This document shows, in pieces, positions 41,230-53,839 of a stretch of 64,000 nucleotides of DNA; the first letter of the stretch is position 1, and each line of letters opens with the position of its first letter. The notes under the pieces were generated by a model. It was not told the origin of the DNA. It did not search any database and saw only the letters and a program-made list of their open reading frames with translations. Position numbers and translations under genes: made by a program. Source of the stretch: Gymnorhina tibicen (taxonomy: Eukaryota; Chordata; Aves; Passeriformes; Artamidae). The stretch is from assembly GCA_013399875.1 (NCBI GenBank), contig VXAZ01009370.1, forward strand, positions 938,161 to 1,002,160, written 5' to 3'.

Positions 41230-41235
41230 TTTATT
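41230..41235 (-). promoter_or_regulatory. Candidate poly(A) signal for the CYP2W gene
   Basis: TTTATT on the plus strand reads AATAAA on the minus strand, about 740 bases after the stop codon. A second candidate lies at 40756-40761. No AATAAA was noticed closer to the stop. Which one is used cannot be told from sequence alone. Confidence 0.3.
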
Positions 41236-41974
41236 TTTCTGTGTCGTTAGCCTTTTATGACCGGATGCTGGTGCAAATCTCATGTGGCCTCATGATTTAA
41301 ATTGCAAACTTAGGAATGTAGCTCCTGTTTGTTCAGACTGGGGAGCAGTGCTGAGCTTGGTAGCAGCACTTGCTTATCTGGACAGGTTTGCAGACTCTGG
41401 GGAATCTTCCAGGACACTCTTCCAAGGCAGGAATAACTTAGTCCTCAAATCACACGAACCAATCTGTTTTTTCACTCTTGGTGCTTGACTTGGCTGCCTG
41501 GTAGGTGAAATCCTGGTAGGATTTTGCTGTGGGCTGTGGAAAAGCTGAGGAAGTACCTATGGATGGCTCAGGCATGTGACCCACGGTGTCTTTCTGTGGC
41601 TTCCAGCAAACTGTGATTTGTTCTTCCTCAGGATTCCGGGCAGATTTCTGTGACGTGGTGGACCTCGAGAGCCTGGGTGTTGTCCCTTCTGCTCACGGGC
41701 TGCATCCCCTGCACCAGACCAGCGGCTCTGCCCCTTCCTCAGCTCCACGCACGGTCTGTCTTGAGAAGCGGGGTGTGACTGCCAGCACCGTGGTTTCTAT
41801 TGGCATCTCCCCCACAGCACGGGAGCACAGAGCAGCCTGTGGGGGGATGGAGCAGTGGAGGGGGAGTGGATGGAGACAGCAGGAAGGGGATGTGGTGGTG
41901 TGGCAGGAGGGGGGGATGGCCAGTTTGAGCAGAGTCGGGGTCTTGGACCCCGAAGCTCTTGGACGAGGCCGTGG

Positions 41975-44900
41975 TTATTCCCGCAGGACAGCACAGGTTG
42001 CCTGCGGCTGAGGCCTTAGTGTGAAAGTCGTCTGGGGGACGGTGAGGTCCAGGTCGGACTCTGAAACTCCTGGCTGGGGCCGAAAAGTAAACGTTTGGAG
42101 CAGGCCTACAAAGAAGACAAACAGCTCCATCTTGGCCAGGCTTTCTCCGATGCAGTTCCGTCGCCCTGCAGGTGAAAGCAGAGGGTTTTACCTGATGGAA
42201 AGGCCCAGCTGGAATGTTTGCCGTGGACACATTAGCACCTGAGATGTTGCAGTGGGAGCAGGAGTGAAGCCTTGAAATGCACTAAAGCATAAAGTAGAGG
42301 GGCCTGTGTTGCTAAAGGTTCCTGCCTGGTCTCTTTTGTCACAGTCGCAGCCATCTTAGAGGGTTATTACACATTTGTGGTGTGCCCTCTCCTCTCCTTA
42401 GCTCTTCCAACCCTCTCAGCATCTTTAACCTTTTCTTTGGAAATGCCACCTCCTTCCTTTTCCTGTGGAATTTATCCTCNCCTTTAACCCTTTCTTTGGG
42501 AATGCCACCTCCTTCCAAAGTGAAATGGTTTGAAAATCCCTTTTCCTGTGGAATTTATCCTCACATCCCACCTGCAGAAAAGAGTGTGTTTCTTGTTTAC
42601 CACCCTTCTTTGTGCTATATTTAGCAGTGGCAGAGCTGTGCTCTTAGAGCAGCCATTTGCCCAGATGCAGAATAATTGATTCCATTCAGTTTTCTGGTTG
42701 CTTATTGCCTGAGTTAAGGGCAGTATTTAGACATGAAGGCCTCATCAGTGTGTATTGTAATGAAATGGCCCTGCCATAGCCCCAGCTCTGTGCAGATCAG
42801 CCCTTTAGTTACCTGTGGAGAAGGGCAGGAAAGCTCCTTTCTTTACAAAATTCCCTTCAGCATCGAGAAAGTGGTTGGGGTTGAACTGATGTGGTGTCTC
42901 CCATTGTGTCTTATCCAGCAGCACTGAGGTAAGCGATGGGATTACAATTATACCCTGGAAGAAAAGTACACGAAGGCACAAAAGATAGCCAAGTGCTCTG
43001 TTTTGGTTCATTTTGTCACACAGACTTCTGTGTCCCAGGAGATTTGCTCCACCTGGGGCAGGTGGAGACCATGAGGGTTTTATCCCATCAGCCAGCAGAG
43101 AGACATCAGTGAGATCGTCCCACCAGTGCCAAGGACTGAAGCCAAACCCCACATGGTGCTGTGAAAACCTCAAGTGGAAGGTAAGATCCTGCAAGTTCTC
43201 TGGCAGATACTTCACTGTGCAGATGGCAGCAAGGAGGTAAACCAGGGTTGCTCACGGGGTGAGGAAGTCCTGAGCATGAGAGGGACTGAATTGAGTCCTG
43301 TCACACCCTCTGAGCTCAATACAGAAACTCTTCTGGGCACAGTTTTGGACTCTGTCCTGTAATTCCCTCTAAAGAAACCATTCTCCCCTGGCACTGGCGA
43401 ATCTGGGGAGGGTGTTGGATTCCTGGGAGGGAGCAGTCACCTACCTTGGGAAGGAAGTAGCCCCTGAAGTGGGTGTCCACAGCGGTGCAGCGGGGCACGT
43501 GTGGCAGGAGGGTGACGAACCTCTGCACCTCGTGCAGCACCGCGTTGGTGTAGGGCATGTTCTTCCTGTCCTCGTACGTGGCCCAGCTCCCAGCTTTGAC
43601 CGTTCTCCCAATCTCCTCCTGAACCTTTTCTGGAAGGAACAAACAAAATGGATGTGTCCCAGCAAGGAAGCCAACTCCCTCCTTGGATTTGGTGTGGGGG
43701 GAGACAAAAAAAAATTTTCCAGAGTTTGAAGAGAGAGAGGATTCTTAAAGCAGCAGTGTGGGTTTCCCTGGTCTGTGTTTAATTCAGGCACGTGGGTGGG
43801 TTGTTTCCTCAGCATCATACTCTGATCTCCACTCATCCTCTCTCCTAGCAAGTCAAAGGGGCTATTTTATTGGGACTTTGATCAGCACCTAGTTACGCCA
43901 GGGATTCATCACAGTGGAGGGATAGGATTCAGCTCTTAAGGCAAAAGAGCTGCTGTGGATCTGAGGCCAGGCCTCTCCCTTCCCCATTCCTGCCTTGCCA
44001 CGGATGGAGTAGGTAAAAGCTGCTCACTTTGAATCTCTGGGTATTTCATCATGAGCAGGATGGACCACTGGAGCGTGGTGGCAATGGTCTCTGTCCCAGC
44101 CATGACCAGGTCAAGAATAGATGCCATTAAGTTGTCATCATGGAAGAGGCTGTCTTTCTTGTTCTTCTCCTTGAAAAACAAGAGGTAAGAGGAGTCATAA
44201 AACCATCAGTCTGAGTATTCAGCAATCTCGGGAAATACTGCATGACCCACAGCACTGCTGGCTGTGGTCTCGTGTTTGTGAACTGGGTGATAAAATAGAC
44301 CTGATCTTGAGTGCCCAGCGTCCACCAGAGATGGAGCACCACAGGTGGAAGGTTTGGAGTGGAGTTTGGTTCAACACCCATCTCCCCTGGAAGCAGGCTG
44401 AAACCCAGAGCCGGGTGCTGTTCACAGACTCAGCCTTGCAGGTTTGGAAAGAGCCCAGTCTCTGCCCTGTACAGAAGCAGATTCAGCTGCTCCTACCTCT
44501 GAGGGACTCCTCCTGCCCAAGGCCAGGTTTGAATCCCCAACAATGCTCAAAATCACCTTCCAGGCCATTTCTGCCTGGGCTTTAGAACTGTGCTAACTCC
44601 TCCTCCACACAGCTGAGTAGAATACTTAGTGCCTAAGGTCAGCCTGGATCCAGCTGGAAAGAAGAAGCAGCTCAGCCCAAATATTTTGTGTTCAGTGAAA
44701 TCAACTGATGTGTGAAACTGCCGAGCCTCTACTAAGTAAGATGCAGGGCAGGGTTAGGACTTGTACTGATGATTTATCATTCAAGTACTTTTAAGGGGAT
44801 CATTCATCTTGATGGAGCAACAGTATCAATGATTAATTGATTTGTTTTCATAAAAAGAAAGGCAGAGTCAGCTTTCATGTGAATTCATGCATTTTCTACT

Positions 44901-47900
44901 AGGAGCAAGTAGCTGATCTCACATTATTAGTGCTGCTATTTCAGGAGTGGACTGAGAGTAGCTTTTGTATCTTAATTTTGATAGAAAAATGTACCAATTG
45001 TAAGAGGCTGGCATCTGATTTAAATACCACTGGAATAACAGCATGGATTTAGATAGATTTACATGACATGACTGGAATCAAGACTCAGCAACTGTTTCAG
45101 CTAGAAAAATCCAAAGGAGACATTGCAAACAGCCGACAGAGCTGAGCAGTCCAATACCTCTTGTTGCTTGAATATCAGTGCATCGATGTAGCTCCTCACA
45201 CTGTTCTCATTTATATCCTCCCTGCTCGCCTTCATGTATTGCCTTAAAATGTCACGCACATCTTCGATTTTCTTGAGCATAATCTTGTGGGTTTTGAAAA
45301 GAAATCCAAGGAACGGGTAGAAATTGAAATACTAATGAGAAATTAAAAAGGAGAAGCATTAGGCCTGCAGAAATATCACACGGAATCACCTCGGCGCATG
45401 CTGAAACAGCTTTTTCCCAAGGCACAGCGTATCAGTTGAGTTTTGAATTTAGTAGCAATATCTCAGCGTCCCAGGGACTTCCCGGGCAGATTTTCATCAG
45501 CTGAAATAACCATTGTTCGGTTTTTATTTTAGCTCCACACAAATGTGCAGGATGGTCAAAAGGAATGTAGGCAAGGGGAATCTGGCAGCAAATTTTGGTG
45601 ACCAAAGTGGCACACGGAGAACTGTCACGTTTTAGGTGTAACGGATGTGGGAATCCAGAAGGCAGAAATATTTCCCTTTCTGTTTTAGGGGATTCTGTTG
45701 TGAATTCCACTATGGCTGGTTCTGAACCTTTGAAAAGCTGCTGAAGAAAATCCTGTGGTTGGTGTGGCTCACGTGCCAGCGTAAAAAAAATTGTTTTATC
45801 TGTGGGACAGGCTACTTACGTTTAAATACGGGGATCCCAGAAGAATCATAATTTCATCTATGAGTCTCAAGAGAGTGAGAAACGTTGGGTCCTTGTAGTC
45901 GAACCTGTCCCCAAAGAGCATGACGAAGGTGACGTTGATGGGGGCGCAGTTGAAGGACGGCAGGCTGAAAGGTTCCCCTGCAGCGGGAGCGGGACGGGAA
46001 AGCTGTGAGACGTGGAGCTGCTGGGACACGCACGAGGCTGGACGAGCCCCGGGATGGTCCCCAGCTCACCTTTGAAGGATTTGATCATCTCGACGAGGAA
46101 GTGAAGCTCCTCGAAGATTCTGTCCTCTATCATTTGTTTCCCCATGCCGAGGTTGCGCATGCTGGACACGGTGAATCTCCGCGTTGTCCTCCACAGCTCC
46201 CCGATGGAGAAGAACAGACCTGGGGAGCCCGTGAGGAACGTGCTGGGCTCAGGCACGGAGGATCCCCCCACACCAAACCAAACAGGGCACTGGCTGAGCA
46301 GGGAGCTCCGCAGGTGCTTCTGCTGCCCATTTTCCCACGGATTTAGGGACTAAAGGTCTCCCCTTCCTGCGTGTCTCGTCCCTGTATCCCCTCAGCTCCA
46401 TTCTCCCAGTCTCACTGAGCCTGAGGTTTGGGAAAAGCAAGCTCCCTCCCAGCCCAGTGACCCCAGCCCTCTCCTGGGTGGCAGATGGGCAGGTGTGGCT
46501 TTCAGACCAGCATGGCTTGGCTGTAGAGCTGGGGGGAGAAGTTGGTCTGAGTCAATCACGGGACATTTTTGACTCCACTGGTTGCAAGTCTAAGGCCTCA
46601 AGCAACAACAATCCTGTGTCTCTGAAGCTTCTCCCTTCATCCTATTCTAATCATAAAGGTAATTTATCTGTGTGGGATGGGATAATTTGGTCTCCTCAAC
46701 CCTAAACTGTTTTCTTGAGATTCCCAGCAGTGCTGTATTTTCAGCAGTGGCGAAAATACTGACATTTTTGTGGAGGTTTCTGAGCTCATGCCTTGATGGT
46801 CTCTAGCACCTCCAAGCAGGGATGGCTATTTCATCCCATCAAAGTGCTGTAAAGAAAAAGACTGGATCAATAATCCAAAAACTGTCTCAGATTGTGGTCA
46901 GTTGAAAAGCTGTATGCCAGCACTTCACATCTTCATGGTGGCTGTGAGGCTTTTAAATATGTTTGCTTTTCTGTTTTAAAGCAGTGTATTTTTAATTTGG
47001 ATAGCAAAACCTTTCGCTCTAAAAATGTCAAAGCAAAGTTCTAAACTTCAGTTTTTAATTTTTCTCTGATTTATGCAATTTCATCTGGATCATTCCTTTT
47101 CTGAGAGCATCTTCACAGTCAACAAATTGGCATATCCTGGAGAAAAAATGTTTCATGTGAAAATTTGTGACCATTTTTGCTTAACAGCCCCTGAGAACTT
47201 CCATCTCTGGATCACCTCTAAGTGCCTCAGACTTGGGCTGAGAAGGTAAATGTGAAAGGACTTATGGTGCAATACTGATAGTCTCCCACAGGGATGTTTT
47301 ACATGTAAATTAGCTCAAAAAAAATACCTTTCTCTCCATCGATTCCTTTTATTTATGTCGCGATAAATTCATCTATTGATATTATGGCCGGGTAATTTAA
47401 TTTCTAATTCTAATCCCAACTTCAGCCCGGGACCAGCGTATAGAGCTGCCTTTTGGTTCTCAAAGCTAAAGCCTCAGATGAAGCAGAGGATGGACAAAGC
47501 AAAAAGTCCTCTGAAACAGTCAGGGGTGGAAAGTTACCTTGGCAAAACTACGGGATTGTTTGTGGGGGTGAATTTCCAGCCTCAGCCCCTCGCTTCTGCC
47601 TGAGCCTGTTTCAGGCTGGTCGACCTAAGAACCTTGGTGGGGAGGCAGAGGTGCGGGAAGTGGCACGACAAAGGCAGCGGGAGAAAGGGAAAAAGGCGAC
47701 AGCTCCGAACAGCCAAGCCAGGCAGTCCAAAGTCTCCTGGAAGCGTGTGGAGGGTCCATAAACGCGGTGGTGACAGCGAGCCGCTCGCACCGACATCTCA
47801 CAGAGGTTAACCCCACGATTACCACAGTGCATTTCACAATCCCACCCCTCCCACCCTTCAACTTTTAGGATATGGGTGGGCTGCAAGTGCGTCAGCAAAA

Positions 47901-49994
47901 ATGATGGAAAGCCAGGAGTCATTGCGTGCAAGGAAAGCCGAATGTTTTCTGCTGGCTTGGCTTCAGAAGGGCCCAAGGGGGATGTTTAAAAGTTGGGCTC
48001 AGGGGATGCACAGTTAGACTGTGCCTCATCACCATCATCATCATCATCNTTCTGAATTTGGTCAAATATTGGGATGGATGGTCTGTCTACAAACTCCTCT
48101 GTGTAGTTCACAAGCGCCTCCCGCACAACTTCGTACCCGGTCAGGACCACAACCTTCTGGAACCCAAAGTGGAGGGTGAAGATGGGGCCGTATTTTTCTG
48201 CAAGCTGAAAAAAGAGGCGAGCTGTGATGGTCAGGAAGGGAGGGAATGTGCATGGGACAGCTCTTGCTTTCTGAAAGGACATTTTTCATCCTGAGATCCT
48301 GCTGGGAATGGCTGCAGAGCCGCTACCTGCAGAAGGGCACCTGTGAGCCAGAACTCATCGTGGTCAAACATGAGGCATTTTGTACGGATGCCTCACTGGC
48401 ATCTGTGTGGAATTCAGGCTTCTCGGTATGAAAGAGCCCCCACCCCATCAGTGCATCACTAATCTGTTTTTGCTGTTAAGGAGAAGATAAGTGAAAAACA
48501 AAAAACCCACCCAGAGTTAAAGACCAGACCTCAAATGGCAACAAATGTTGGCAAACCAGAGAAAGACCCAGAAAAGAGAAGGCAGTTCAGTGCAAATAAT
48601 GATGCTGTCACAGAGGAAAGCTTTGGTCTGATGCTCCTGATGTCCTAAAGCACTCCTGCATCCCGCTGCTAGACCAGAGGAGCAGTGTATCTTTCAGAGG
48701 ACAAAGCGGGCACCCAGCAGTGCCCACCCAACAAACCCTAGTCGGTGCCAGCTGCTTAGTGCAAACACCATTTCTTGCTCTCCGTGGGGTGAGATGGAGG
48801 GATAACCCCTCTGGAGCAATCCCAAAGCAAAGGCAAACATAGGCAATACCAGACACAGCCTAGCAAGGGACAAAAGCATGCGGAGGTAATTCCAAAGCGC
48901 CTTTCAGAGGCTGCAGCAGCGTCTGCCCAGCCCTGCTGGGTAAACTGACCCCAACCCTGACATTGCCCATAACAGCTCCAGGTGCTGGAGCCTCACCCCA
49001 AGGCAGCAGTAACCTCCAGCGGCTGCTCCCGCAGCACAGCCTGTGTTTGCTGAGCACCGGTGTCCCGGGAGCCGTGTGGGCGCCCGGCTGTGAACCCCCC
49101 CTGCCCGTTTGCTCCTTCTCTCCGTGACCCCGGCGTGGGTCAGCCCCAAGGGAGCCATCCCCAAAGCCCCAGGAACAGCCTCATCCTGCGCACAAGGACA
49201 GTTCGCCACCGTGAGCGGGGGTGAGTTGTCTGTAATCACAGGTTAGTGGAAGAGCTCACAGGTTCCTTAGCACAGCATTCCCATCTCTCCCTTGCACTGC
49301 CATCTGGACTTCAGTGCGTATCCCATTCATCCAGAGCGAAAGGGATTTTGCAATGGAGCACCTGGATTTGGCCCTCTCCGCGGCAGTTTTGGGGTCACTG
49401 CACTGTGGAATTCCTCTTGCCAGATCTCCGGGGCGTAGGGGAGGGAAGCAATTTAATTCGTGTTAGTTATATCCTAATGCTTTAAAAGATTTCTGGGTGT
49501 CCAAGCTGTCAAATTAATATTTCAAATCCCACAAGCATTATAGACTTCATGTACATCATCACAATTACATGAAGAAATCCCATATTACCCAGAGGTCTTT
49601 TTTTAATGGTTGATTGCTCCTAAATTACATTGCATCAACACAGACATTGACTAGAAGAAGCCCAGAAAGATATTATAAAGCAATTTTCACACCTTTACAA
49701 TTTAGTTTGAATTAAAAAAGACAAAAAGTTCTCACTGATACATCCCAGGCAGCTTTAAAATCTATGAGGGTCTGGGTTAGGGTTTTTTTGTCCTACCTTC
49801 ATTAGTGATTTATCTTGCCTTCTAAGATCCACCAAGTGCAGGTTACCAATGATCGGAAGAGGAGTTGGACCAGGAGGTAATTTAAAAGCTGAATTTTTAT
49901 AGCCAGTTGAAAAATAGACTACAGCTAATAATACTGCTGCACACAGCAGACAAACTAATGCAGGATCAGAGAGACATGAAATTAAAAAAGACAT
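41975..49994 (-). CDS. CYP2W1: Cytochrome P450 CYP2W-type monooxygenase, nine exons
   Basis: Exons in order of transcription: 49797-49994, about 48050-48204 (3' end cut by an N), 46070-46219, 45820-45977, 45158-45331, 44028-44169, 43445-43629, 42813-42954 and 41975-42165, stop TAA. With the usual 163 bp for exon 2 the product is 500 residues. A hydrophobic anchor (about 11-29) precedes the hinge LPPGPTPLP (39-47). C-helix WRTTR starts near 130, I-helix AGTET is at 305-309, K-helix EVQR at 362-365, and the heme loop FSTGRRNCIG has its thiolate Cys near 442. Closest by eye is human CYP2W1, with shared stretches such as LPHVPRCTA and GSP before exon 5. It is expected to be an ER-bound, NADPH-P450-reductase-dependent heme monooxygenase; the human enzyme acts on retinoids, lysolipids and indoles, and the bird substrate is unknown. 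I-helix residue 310 is Ile where family 2 usually has Thr. Birds may carry more than one CYP2W, so the number 1 is tentative. No clear TATA box precedes the ATG; a weak TATTTATTTA lies about 145 bases upstream. Confidence 0.92.
42424..42562. repeat. Imperfect direct duplication around an N (probable assembly join)
   Basis: 42424-42479 and 42482-42562 are near copies sharing the blocks ATGCCACCTCCTTCC and TTTTCCTGTGGAATTTATCC. The second copy carries about 25 extra bases. A single N at 42480 separates them. It lies in intron 8 of the CYP2W gene, so the coding sequence is not affected. It could be two alleles joined by a gap filler, or a real tandem duplication. Confidence 0.75.
48026..48049. 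repeat. (ATC)n microsatellite ending in an N within exon 2 of CYP2W
   Basis: TCATCACC followed by ATC units runs up to an N at 48049. On the minus strand the CYP2W exon 2 reads ...ATT CAG AA, then N, then GAT repeats. The last 8 or so bases of the exon and its donor, expected after residue Gln117, are therefore missing. The N most likely marks a collapsed gap across the microsatellite. Confidence 0.75.
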
Positions 49995-52900
49995 TTTTTT
50001 TTAGTAATAATCTGTTTTTTGGGGTTAGAAGCAATAAAAATGCAGTGGCACTGTTCAGTTTCTGCCAGCTGGCTTTCTGTTTGCTCTCTGCAATTGCTAC
50101 AAGCACTCAATTCTTATTAAGGTTTGTAGAGTACCTAAATAAATACTGCATACTCCACCCTCTTTAAACACCTCAGAGAATGTGGTCTAAGCAGTTTGCA
50201 AAGCCTGTCCAGAAGTAAAGAGAGTTTCAAATTACAAACCCATGCATGTGTGTGCAAGAACATATACATGGGAAAAGGTGCTTGGCATTCCTCTATAACC
50301 TCCTCCTCCCCGAGACCTCAAGGTCCTTCATTAGCAGTACTGTGACCCTCCAAACACTCTGCTGACACAGGGAAATAAAAAGGCTCTTGGAATCCTATTA
50401 GAACCTCCAGACTCAGGTTTAGGTAGGATTTGAGATCTCTGTGTTACTAGAGAGAAAAATCAGTATTGTTACAGGAGACTTTGGCTTTCTTGATGTCAAG
50501 TGGAGATCAAAGGTTGTTAATAATGGTAAAGCCCAACTATCCCTGGGGGTTTGTAGCCCATAAACTTCTTCATAAAGTCAGCTCTGAACTGCCCGGGAGG
50601 GATGTGATTTCAGCCTTTGTGTCTGAGGTAGAAGACATGTAATAGCTAGCCGTGGAAAATTAGCTAGGATCAAGTGATCGTGAGTGGATTCATCAGTGCA
50701 ATGGAAAGACAAAATTAGATTTGAAGCTTCTGTGAGGACTCGTCATTTTGCGAGAGCAGCTTCTAAGAGATAGAGGAAAGAAGTTAATGAAGTTCATGAA
50801 GCCAGCTGACCTGGCAGGCTCCAGAAGGGGAACAAGACAGGAGAATGGAACGGTTTTGAGTCAAAGATACTAAACACCTGGAGCTTGCATCCCTCATAAA
50901 GGCTTAAATCTTGTAGAAAATAATTGAGGTCTACCTGGTTGAATAGTGGTTTTCAGAAGGAAGTTTGGCATAACCAGCCAAGGGCTGTCTTACATGATGA
51001 GGAAGCGCAAGGCTAAAGGTACATTTGTCCAAAGGTTGGATCATATAAAGGCCATTATTCAGCAAATATGGGCCCTCAGCCTTGCAAACGCAAAGAAGGC
51101 AGGGAAGGAAGTGGATCTGATCCAGAGTGGGGCATGGGCAGCAGGGTCCCGGAGCGAACGGCTGCTGGGCACTCACCGGAGCTGCCTGCGTGGTGTGGAG
51201 ATGTTGCAGCACAAAAGCCACCCAGAAGCAGAAGCAGCAAGTATGTCGCAACATTTCTGGGATTTATTTTTTTTATTAGCTTCCAAGAAATGGGCTGGAG
51301 GCAATGGTTTCTCCCAGAGCATGCCTAGGATGACTCAGCCCTGCCTGCTCCGTGGGCTGAGAGGCAGAGGGGCTGTAAAGACAGGCAGGAAGGATCATGG
51401 CTGGCACAGGATGCAGAACGTGGGCACTGGGATGAGAACTCTCAATGGCACACACTCCGTGCCCCAGGCAAAATGTTCCTGCAGGGTTTTCCTGGACCAC
51501 CAGCACCCTGCAGGGCAAAAGTTACATGTTGCTGCTGCTTTCCTGGTATTTCATCCTTGCCCTGGGAGCCTCTGAACTCATAAAAAGGCCTTTCAGAAAG
51601 AGACTTAAATTATCTCTGAAAAGCCAGGGGGAGTGTATTGTGGTTTTTTTCAAGCCAGGCTCTGAGTGCAATGCGTTAAAATGACAAAGGTAAGTAGAAG
51701 TCCTGCGATGACAAGAAATTCCTGTCTCACTAATGTGTCTGGTACGTGTTTCGCTCCGGAGCCGCGCTGCTACGTGCTGCCCTGCCTGAGCACACAGAGC
51801 CGAGCATAAAACACCTGCCAGGCACTGACACTGCTCCGGGTGCATTCCTGGGGCAGCCGGGCCCCTCAGGCTGCTCGTGGCCCGGTTGTCCTCCATCCCT
51901 CGTGCCCATGTGGCGTTCTGCCACCTCTTGTGTCCCGGGTGGTGCCGGTGAGGATGTGGAGCGTTGGGCATCGGCCGCCTAAAGGCAGCCACACCACTCC
52001 CAGTCAGCCAGCCCGGGCCAGTAAAACACCAGCCCTGCATCCTTTAACTTAAATCCCCCCAAATCTCTGCCAGTCCCGTTCTTGACCAGCAGTGCGTCCC
52101 AGACTGCAGCCTCGGATAACTCCTGCTGGCTTTTACTGTGATGGGTTCCTTGTCAGCAAGGGCAAGAGGCACGGGAACCACCGTAAGGGGCCGCATCAGA
52201 GAGGCACGCAGAGCCACGTCCTGCCTCATGCAGCGGTTGTGATTTTCTGGAGTTAGAAATTCAGCAGTTTCCCTTGAGGTGTTTGTGGCTGTGAGTGTAT
52301 CGCTCACTTCTTGTGCTGCTGTACGTGTCCTGGCTGCCCAGGGATCCCTGTGCTCACCTCTCTCGTGCGGGTGTATTAAAGGTGGTGCAGCCCAGCTTTA
52401 TCAGTTTGACCCGAAATCAACTTCGTACTGTCACACCAGATAGATCAACAGCAACAGAACAAAATATTTAATGATTAAGTAGGTGGTAAGGTCAGGCTAG
52501 CGGTAGTTAGACTGCAAATAGAGCAACAGCAAAACAAAGGCAAGCAAGCACAGCAGCAGAGACTGCCTGCTGAGCAGTCCCTGAGCTGTGCCCAGGAGCT
52601 GGAGCTGGGCCTGTGCCTTTCCTTCCATTTGCAGCACAGATCAGCTTTAGATGCCAGTAGTTTTAGTTTTATGTTGTAGGTTTACCATAGCTGCCCCATT
52701 TTCAGTCGAATGGACAATACTGTCCCTATTCATCACAACACACCTGCTAATTCAGACTGAAGTTTGGAATTAGGAGCCTGTGGATGATGGTTCACCCTGC
52801 AGTCAGTGCAGAGAGTGAGAAATTACCTTATGGCAGCTGATTCATCCCCTGAAGGATCCTTTCTCTCTGTGCAGGGTAGAGAAGATCTGAGCAAGTACAG

Positions 52901-53839
52901 CTCCTGAGGTGCAGGTGGAGAAGGGGGCTGAGCTCTCCCAGCTCTCCGGCGGAGCGTGGCAGTCCTGCTGCCCAGCCCCAGCTCCATTGCCCTCACACTG
53001 CCACAGGCTTGTATTGCTTCAGCCACGCTGATTCAGAAACCCTTCCCTTGCCATGGCTGCTCATTTTCTGCCAGTTTAGGGATCTAAGATGGCCCAGTAA
53101 GGGATTGGACAAGTGCCAGAGCCAGCATGAAGCCAGGAGAGGTGAGGGAGTGGTAGAAATGCCTTTCTTAGCAGAAGCAGAAAGCTGCTCAATTGGCCCC
53201 ATCGTAAATAGGCTGTTCAGCATGAAGTGCCTGGTGTGAGTTGGAAAGAACCCACTTCCCAAACCACTCAGATGTTTTCTGATAACTGTCCCGTGCCTGG
53301 GTCTTGGCATCAGCCCATGTTACACCCTTGTGTCTGGGACTCTGTAATAAAGATAAGGCAGGTTGTGTCACACAATGGAAGCTCAGTCTGAGGCTCAGCT
53401 GAACAACCATTCTGGGGAGATTTCCAGATCCACTGAGTGTCTCTTGTCTCCAGCTGGGCCATCGATAATCAGCTCTGCTATAGGGTTTGGACTTTGGGCT
53501 GAGAAATTCCCCATTGGGGCTGTCAGGGGAGAGCTCTCATGGGTTACATCTGTAGAGGAGGTTTGAAGGCATTTCACTCTTTCAAACTGTCCTGAAAACT
53601 CCGATGAGCTGTTCCAGGAATGAATCACAGTTTCTGAGAGCAGGCCCAGGGCTGTCCAAAGGGTTTGCATTATACAGACATTGCAAGAGCTGTTGGAGAG
53701 AATGTCATGAATGAGAGAAAAATAAGGGTGCCTGGTGTCTTCCTTCCCCTGAAGCTCAGGGACAGACAGCTTTTCCCCACTGTAGCTAGATTTGCTTTCA
53801 AGCTTGAAGCGTTCACTACTCTAATGCCGTGTTGTTTGA
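49995..53839. other. Intergenic region between the two P450 genes
   Basis: This 3.8 kb holds the CYP2W promoter at its left end and the 3' UTR of the CYP2K-like gene at its right end, both on the minus strand. No further P450 exon was recognised. A plus-strand frame of 209 codons at 50946-51575 matches nothing I know. Scattered coding-like phrases from about 50455 onward, for instance GDFGFLDVKWRS, might be a decayed retroelement, but I cannot name one. No convincing poly(A) signal for the CYP2K-like gene was seen near its stop. Confidence 0.5.

Larger units (their letters stand above)
39271..41974. other. Intergenic region between the pseudogene and the CYP2W 3' end
   Basis: I see no exon here. 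The missing heme-binding exon 9 of the pseudogene was looked for on the plus strand and not recognised. The region should contain the 3' UTR of the CYP2W gene, read on the minus strand. A short GT repeat lies at 41014-41026. Confidence 0.55.

Noticed and set aside
39271..41974. Possible exon 9 (heme loop) of the P450 pseudogene
   Set aside because: No FxxGRRxCxGE-like stretch was found on the plus strand in any frame.
41586..42011. Plus-strand frame of 141 codons at the 3' end of CYP2W
   Set aside because: It overlaps the terminal exon and the UTR in antisense and has no family motif.
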